Shown: piece after piece, positions 53,101 through 62,100 of the stretch
Position numbering within the stretch: position 1 is the stretch's first letter
How the letters are laid out: every line of letters begins with the position of its first letter
Source of the DNA: Mactromeris polynyma
Taxonomy: Eukaryota > Mollusca > Bivalvia > Venerida > Mactridae
Direction: 5' to 3'
NCBI GenBank assembly: GCA_032209605.1
Contig: JASFXZ010000001.1
Location: forward strand, 31,190,619 to 31,254,618
DNA: 64,000 nt
Translations under genes and position numbers: made by a program
Notes under the pieces: model-generated
The model's input: the letters and a program-made list of their open reading frames with translations, nothing else
Databases searched by the model: none
What the model was told of the DNA's origin: nothing

Positions 53101-56100
53101 ACCCCACCTGCACGATTTTAACATCAGCTCATGCCTTGAATTTTCCAGATGATCATGATTCATGTGTAAGCTTTAATAACAAATGCATTAAAACCTTTCT
53201 TAAAGTGAATCAAATTCTTTATATTAGACTTGTATATACAATTGGACATCTACCTGTAATTAACATGGTCATTTATTTATCTATCATTTAATATGAGAAT
53301 TTTGAATTGGCTAGTCATTTTAAACACTTAGCTAGATAGATTTATCAATATTTACCATTTCATTTGTTTTTATAATTTGTTACAACCGTAGTATAGAATT
53401 GATTTCTGAGCTCAAAATGAAAATCATTTATTTGGATATTTTTTATTGTTTTATTGCATAGTTAAGTACAAAAATTGCTGGAAGAATTCAATGTCGAGGA
53501 TCATGCTGAAATTTCTGTTAATTACCTGAAACTAATGACTGCACTTACCAACTCGTTTGATCCCCTATGAAAACAAGTATTCACTCATTTATTGTAGTGT
53601 GGTTTTATTAACCGCAAACATATGAATATGTATCCTGGACTATTACATTCCAAAATAAGAGCCGCGGCCGTGGTCCAGTGGTTAGTGCGCTGGACTTGTA
53701 ACCCGGCGATCTGGGTTCGATTCCCAGTCGCGACAGGTCATATCCTTCCATGAAATTTGACAAAAATGTCGATTTTCCTCCACATGTGGAGAAGTTGCCG
53801 GCTCCATGTGGAATGGTAAGTTAGTACTGGTAAGAATTCAGTCCAGGAAAAACTGGTTAGGTGAACCGGCTGCCGTATATAACTGAAGTATCGTTGAGAA
53901 ACGGCGTTAAACCCGATGAAACAAACAAACATTTCAAAATAAGTGTATTGAAATATCATATTTGTCTGTGAGATTGATGGAGGAAAAGCCGCTTCTCTTG
54001 TTTTAATAGAAAAGTAATCCAAATAGCAGTTATAGCTTTACGCACGCGAGCATTTCCTTACCTAAATTGGCATTTATCGGTCCTGAAAGTCCGTACATCT
54101 GTTCGCGGTCTATCTAACAACACTATATGTGTCAAGTAATAATTTTGGACAAAGATATGTTGCCTTTTGGCTTAATATTGTTTGATGTGTAGGTCAAGAA
54201 TGTTACTTTTCTTTTTAATCCACAAAGCCACCTTGTATGTAATGTTCACATAACACAGTGGTGCACACACGTTTGTGCATAAATCAAACGTGATAACTGG
54301 TGGGCTTTAGAAATGCATAAGTAAGTCCTTTAGCTGATGAGTCAAATCCAACTTTTCTGCTTGACTGATCTAGTGAGCTTTAGGAATCCATAAGTGAGTC
54401 CTTTAGCTGAAGAGTCAAATCCAACTTTTGTGCTTGACTTAACCCTGGTGGGCTTTAGTAATGCATAAGTGAGTCCTTAGTTCAATAGTCAAATCCAACT
54501 TATGTGCTTGACTAAGCCCTGGTGGGCTTAAGTAATCCATAAGTGAGTCCTTTAGCGGAATAGTCAAATCCAACTTATGTGCTTGACTAAGCCCTGGTGG
54601 GCTTTAGTAATCCATAAGTGAGTCCTTTAGCGGAATAGTCAAATCCAACTTATGTGCTTGACTAAGCCCTGGTGGGCTTTTGTAATCCATAAGTGAGTCC
54701 TTTAGCGGAATAGTCAAATCCAACTTATGTGCTTGACTGATCAGTCAGATTGAGCTTGACACCCAGACGTGGCATGCCTTTGTATTGATTTAAGCGTCAT
54801 ATACTTTCCACTGTTGATTCATGTCGTGAAGTTGCCAGTTAGTCCTGGAAGAACGTACAGCAAAACTCACTTAAAGACCTCCTCAATTATTAGACCACCT
54901 CAAAATTGCAAGTCCATATTCACTGTTTTACTCTTATTCAACCTCAATATTAAAACCAAGTCAGTAAGAAGACCAGTTTTCAAGGGTCCCAATGGTGGTC
55001 TTATTATGCCCCCCTTGGAAGAAGAGAGGGCATATTGGTTTGCACATGTCGGTCAGTCAGTCCGTAACCTTTTCGTTTCCGATCAATAACTCGAGAGCCC
55101 CTTGACCTATCATCCTAAAACTTGGTCCACACATTCAGAGGAACCCTATTTTTCAGCGGTTCCAAGGTTAAGGTCACAAGGGGGCAGAATGTTTAACAAA
55201 CATCTCTTATTGAGGTTTGATTGTATTTGTATTGGTGGGAAACCTAGGAATGTAACGTAATTTGACAGCTCACAATATTAAGCTGAAAAATACTTGAAAA
55301 AAAATCCTAAAAACTAAAAAAATTAACCAAACCAAACTTCATAAATATTTAAGATAAGCCGATACCTTATGTAATACTCTAATACGCCTCGCATCATGAA
55401 GAAAGAGGTTTCGAGGGTGATCTTCTCCCTCTTGTCTTGCTGATTTGATCTTTCGTTTGACAAAAAAATGTTCGATAAAAGTTGTTTGAATTGGTCAGAT
55501 TTATGCAAGAATGGTAATTTTGTTCGAGGGAATGGGGGATTATTCTTTGATTTTTGAAGTTTTCCTATGTTTTGCCAATGAGCATTCAGTTCCCACCCCT
55601 GAGGTCTGCAGTTTAGGTAAAATACATGTCTTAAAGAACAGTTTGATTAGCTAAGGATTTAATTTGTAATCTGAATAATGTATTTTTTTATGTAATCCAA
55701 TGATATTTAACAATGTAAAAAATAATATGATTTTAAAGTCTACTGGATTTTTGTTGTCATTTGGTCTTGTCAATGAAATGTTGTTTTACATAATTATGTT
55801 TGTGAGATATATGACTTCCACTTGCAACAAGGGTTCTGATTGGTCGATATTGGCTTGTTTGACTTGTAGGGCTTACAATCCACGATTGTTTAGGTTACAA
55901 TTCAAGTTGGACCGAGATGATTCCCAGGAGTCAATGTCACCACCGCAAGGAGATAAATCCAGGGATTCTAAGAAGGTAATTTTTTCATTTATTTTATACA
56001 TTCACAGTAAGACCTCACTTAAAGACCACCTCAATAATTAGACCACCTCAAAATTAAGAACACAATTTTCAAGTCCATTTTCACTGTTTTTCTCCCTATT

Positions 56101-59100
56101 CAACCCTCGATATTGAGACCTGCTCGATAAGAAGACCAGTTTTCAAGGGTCCCAAGGGTGGTCATATTATTGAGGTGTTACTGTATCGACTAAATTCAAC
56201 CTTCTGCATGTCTCGATCAGTCCAATTCTAAATTATAGAAATCTCTATGATGCATGACATTTTTCTTTGAATGTTACGGAAATATGATTTTGTGTATAGA
56301 TTATAGGTAACATCTCTTGAAAAAATATAATCACAATTTTGCATGTAAAAGACAATTCATGTGATGAAATATTCCTTTTCTGGTTTTGCTTATAAAGCAT
56401 ATAAAAACGATGGTAGAATAATACACTTGATTGATCTCAAAATAATGCTTCAGCTCTAGACATTTTTCGTGTTGGTATGATTGCCGTAGCCATTCCCCTG
56501 ATTTACTCACGATTACAAGGGAATCAAGCTTTAATAACTGGGCTGCAGCCCCACCGTTTTCATGAAATTTGTAGGGAATTCATTTTGCTGCAATCGTGGA
56601 AAAATAAATCAACCAGTAACACTGTTAACTTAAAATTACTATGCCGCTTTGAAATACGTACTTGCCGTTGGACATGTATTAAGCCTTTGTGGTCAACATG
56701 AACAAATCTTCAAATTGATAACTTAATTACAGTCGTAACTTGTTTATTCCACAACCTGCTATCCGAATTGGTATCATCCCAAATAGATATCAGGTCCCAT
56801 TCTTCTTAAGAACGTCAAATTGACATGGGCTGTTCGAAACCATGTACAGTCAAACCTGTGTTAAAGACCACCTGCGAACAAAGACCACTATTGCAAAACC
56901 TGTCTGCAAAGACCACCAATTTTATCTCCCATCAGACCATTTTCAATGATATTTATTCTGTTAATAGAGACCACCTGTAAACAAAGACCACATTTTGCTG
57001 TTCCCATGGGTGGTCTTTACAGACAGGTTTGACTGTATTGTTCGAAATATAATTTCGGACACGAGTGAATGAGGTCCAACTGTATGCCATTTTGGTCCTT
57101 TACTCCAATTTAGTTGTCTCGCAAGCAAAAGTAGGTCACAAATGTGTTAATGAACCTTTTAATTCTGTCATTAATTCTTTATATTTTGGTTTAGTAGTGC
57201 ATGTTGATACTGTCATGTATGACTGTCATTGATTCTAATTTTTTGCATATCAACGATATTGATGTATCGCAAGACAAAATAATTAAATAATGGACCGTTC
57301 TCTAGGAAAACCGGGTTTATTGACGTTCGTAACGTTATCAGGAATTTACAGTTAAAAATTGACATGGTTATTTCTACGTCATTAAGGCTCCGTCTTTAAA
57401 ACATTGTGGACCGTTCTCCAGGAAAAGCGGGCTTATTGATGTTTCAGTTTGTAACGTTATCGGGAATTTACAGTTAAAGTTGACATAGTCAGTTCTACGT
57501 CATTAACGCTCTGTCTTTAAAACATTGCCAAGATAGCCTATAGAGTCAAACGGTTTTCATTTTCATGGCTCTCAATGTCTGAGGAAACAGAAAATGTGGA
57601 AACCTGAAAATCAGAAATTTTGTGATTAAGCCCTGATTTCCTGGAGAACAGTCTTTTAATATTGAAGATATTTCAAAATATCAATTATATTTTTTTATTT
57701 TTTAATAGACTATTAACTGCTTTTTTTCTGCTTGGTCTATGAGTGTATGCCTTAAAATTTTAAATATTCACCTATTTTTATGATACATGTGTATCGAACA
57801 TCTATTGACAGAATAGATATATATATATCGGTATCGATTATACCAATGACAGTCATACAGTAATGTCTGAATATTATTATTTTGCTTGAGTTTAGTTTTC
57901 GCTGAGTTTGTCCTCGAGTCTGCCTTCTATTTCGGAAGAATCGGACATAGTCTGGGAGTAAGATAGAAGGCATGTCGCAACTCTCTGTGCGGTAAATGGT
58001 TGATACGTTACTGTTGATTGCATGCTACACGTCTAAGCTGCTGTTTTATTGAGCATGTTGGTTTTTGATTTGAAATTTATTGTTTTTTTGCCAGTTTGCT
58101 GGACTGTTCCTTAACTAGAACATTAAATGTTTCTAATCAAAGTGAATTGTTAAGTAATTCATGATATATTCTATCAGATATGATATTTATTGCCTACAGT
58201 AAATTCTTTACATCATATGAAATTAAATAATCTCTTCATTCAACTGACATTTAAAACAATCAATTGTAGTTTCTAATTAAGAGTTTTTTTAATTAATTTC
58301 TTGATATTCTGGTATGATATTTTCACTTACATTCAATTCAATGTTTTGCTCAATAAATATTTTTTAGAAATCAGTCAAGTTAATTATTCATCAAATTGTA
58401 AATTAAGTATTTTATAAATGATTATGTTAATCAATACTCACTATCAGTCGTTGCATGCCAGCAATATATACATATATTTTCTTGATGTTAGATTGGATGT
58501 TGTAGTGCAGTGTAGTTCATTTTTCTTTTTATCATTTATTGCTTGCAAATTCATGATTATCATATTTTTGACAACATTGCAGCCTAGTCTTATACCAGTG
58601 AAGAAAAAGTGATAGTGCTCAGTATGCTAGAACTTAGCCACAGTTTGGTACAGTTTTATTGTGGATTTATTTTTTGTGACCTTTGACCTTTATTGTGATG
58701 TCGTGACCTTTGACCTTAGAGTTAAAGCAGATAGTCTGTGCATTAATCAAGAGATAGAGATAACCTAGATGGCTTATTGTGACTATGTGGTGTTTCCTTT
58801 GTTTGTTTTTGCTTTTAAATGACCTTTGTTGACCCACTTTGTATATTGCATATGTTGTGAATGTTTGTCTGTTACCATTGATACGACCTTTTATGTATGA
58901 CCTTCACCTCTTGTATAGGAACAAGATGCTGGTGAGCAAATCAGACTGTCTCAATTTTCATCTCGTAATAAGCGATTAATGGCCTATAGTTGTAAGTATG
59001 ATGTCGCCAACGTGGCTTGAACAATGCTACCATATATCCTGCATGTATATCTGTATTTAAAGTGTGAAGTTCATTTCCAGTGGTATAGGGACTTGCACCC

Positions 59101-62100
59101 ACATTGTTTTGTCTCTTGTAATTTCTAGTGTGTTATATCCATCCCTGTTATTCCCCCTCCTTGGTGTGATCAGTGCGACACAAAGTGGTCAAAGCAACTT
59201 GTGATAAGTGTATCTCTGTCAACATCAGCCTTGCATGATAATGTTCCCCTCCCACCACAGTGTTCTTGTTTGTGACAAAATATATTGTTTGGATTATTCT
59301 GCCATTATGCGCTTTGACTCTTGCTTGAAACATTATGGTACACATATTGATCGAGGGGTATAGAGTACTCGTTTTCTGATTTGAACGTCATGAGTTTTAA
59401 TCCAGCCTCAGTCAAGGTTGAACAACAAATTTCAAAATCCTCACATTTAGGGGTCAGTACTGGTTGGTAACTCAGGAAGCAGTCGTCAAGAGTGATTAAT
59501 ATTGGTTGTAAAATACATTCACAGTAGTTGTAAAAACATTACAAAAACATAATTTATGTGTCACATACAATCTTGATGTTGATTGTAAGACTTTTTATTT
59601 TTTTGGTTGACTGTACTGATTTTTATTTAGTGAAGTATTAATAAATTGAACAATCAACAATCAGTGTGTGACTCTTGCAAACTGCATTGCCTATCCTGTG
59701 CTATACGACTGTTGATGGAAGTTGCCTCTACACTTTATTTTATCCCAGATTAGATGTATACTAATTAAGTATACTTAGTACATTACAAGTGAAGCCGCGG
59801 CCGTGGTCCAGTGGTTAGTGCGCTGGACTTGTAACCCGGCGATCTGGGTTTGATTCCCGGTCGCGGCAGGTCATACCCTTCCATGAAAATTTGACAAAAA
59901 TGTCGATTTTCCTCCACATGTGGAGAAGTTGCCGGCTCCTTGTGGAAGGGTAAGTTAGTACTGGTAAGAATTCAGTCCAGGAAAAACTGTTTAGGTGAAC
60001 CGGTCGCCGTATATAACTGAAATATCGTTGAGAAACGGCGTTAAACCCGATGAAACAAACAAACAAACAAACAAACAAACAGATGTATACTAATTAAGTA
60101 TACTTAGTACATTACAAGTTAAGTTCAATATGATAATAACTTTCATTTTAATTGGTGTATAATTACAATATTATTGCACTGCATCCCTCAACGCTTGTAT
60201 CATTTCATGTTTGTTTGTAGGAGTTATTGCCCTTTTTCGACTTTTTCGGCATCTGTGTCCTATGGACATGTCCAGTTGGTTTTTGATTGTGTTAAATGTG
60301 CAGCAGGTGTTGTTTATACTGTTATGTTGTTTGTTTTTGCTGACATTTGATCTAACAATGTTTGCTGTGTGATGTTTAACTTTCGTGTTGCTGTTGTTGT
60401 TGTACTGTATGCGGTGCTAGATGTTATACTTCCATCCCCACTGTGTTCTTGTTCTCCATCTGTCCTGTGTGATCTTTACAGCAAGACCTCATGCCTCCTA
60501 TGGTGTATACAAGATATATTTGTGTTTTCTATGACTTATATATTTCCTTTGTGTGTTGCACCTTATTCCTTTTAGGATTTATTGTAGTGAATTAGATTAT
60601 TGATTGGAAACGACTGAGGTTAAAAATTAGAACTGTAATTTTATATTCCAATTAGTACTAATGACACTGGTCACTTGACGTAGCATTGGTATGGGATCAC
60701 CTGTGTCATGCTGTGGGAGGGAGGTCCGTTCTCTTGCTAATCCAATTTTCAACAAACTTGGTCACTCTGCATATGATGCATGATGTTTCAGTCAAGCTCC
60801 ACAACCTGCCAGTTTGCTTCAGATATAGTTTTAGTTAATCGTAAGCCAAACGTTTCCCCCATAAACACTGTCTGTCTCTACCTTGGAAGACTTTGGTCAA
60901 TCTTCATGTAACTTTGTCCCAATGTTTATGGTCATAAAATCGTGGCCAAGTTTTATAATCTGCTAGATTGTCCCATACACCAGAGTTATACACCTTTGAT
61001 TGCTGAAATTTTCCATATTGGCAATGTCGGTCCACTCTCTTTCTAGGAATGGTTTGATGCAATTTTCATCCAACTTTGTCACAATGTTTATTGACATGAT
61101 ATCTCACCCAAGTTTCATATCCTGTTTGTTGGCAGCAAACTGTTTGGATTTATGGCCCTTTATTTTTAATATTTTGCCAATATAATTCTGTCCCGCCTTT
61201 GTCCAATGTTCACCAAATTTTGTAAAAATATTTATTTAAAAACATTTTTCTTTATGGAACGTAACCTTGACATTGGTGTACTGTTTTCTAGCAATCATGT
61301 TTCATGTGCAAATATCATTTAAGACTATGAAACATTGGTTGATGTGATTTAGATACTATAAGACGAATCATTTTTAAAACAGTATTAATTCATTGTTATC
61401 ATTTTATTACATCATCATTGTAGCAATTATACAGTTTTCATTAAAAATATTCTCGACTGTTTACAAGAGGTTTTACGCATAGGTAAACTTTATTTAGGCA
61501 ATAGCAGTATATGAAGTGTATGTTTTATCTTACTTGCAAGAATGTTTCAAAATGTAATAAATTCCAATTATTAATGTGTTGTATACATAATTTCCTTACA
61601 TGTATCCAATATATTATAATGATGAAGTCTTATATATCTATAAATGATCCCACTCTAAGTTTGCGCCTATTATTATATTAATTTTCTTTGAACAGTTAAA
61701 ACATAACAGTTAAACCCCAGTTAAAGACCACCTCTATAATAAGACCACTTCAATATTAAGATTACAATGCTCCATTTTTTCCATTTTGACTGATCTACTC
61801 TTTATTGAACCTCAATATTAAGACCACCTAAATAAGAAGACAAGTTTTCAAGAGTCCCAAGGGTGGTTTTATTATTGAGGTTTTACATTTTATTACTTTG
61901 ACTCGCAATACCTCAGTCCAGCTTGCAATTTCAATGTTAGGAGATCACATTGCAGCATCCCTCATCGTCTGCATTAGATGGTGTACAATGTAGTTCCCAC
62001 ATACCAGTTCTGTGTACAATAACATTTAGGGAATTAGTTCTTGGTATTCTGTATACAGAGCCTATGTTTTATTATGTTTCATGGGAGACAACTCATGTAG

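Noticed and set aside
53470..53570. Fragment of a transposase-like protein (KLLEEFNVEDHAEISVNYLK)
   Set aside because: Only about 32 codons, no recognisable catalytic motif or neighbouring fragments.
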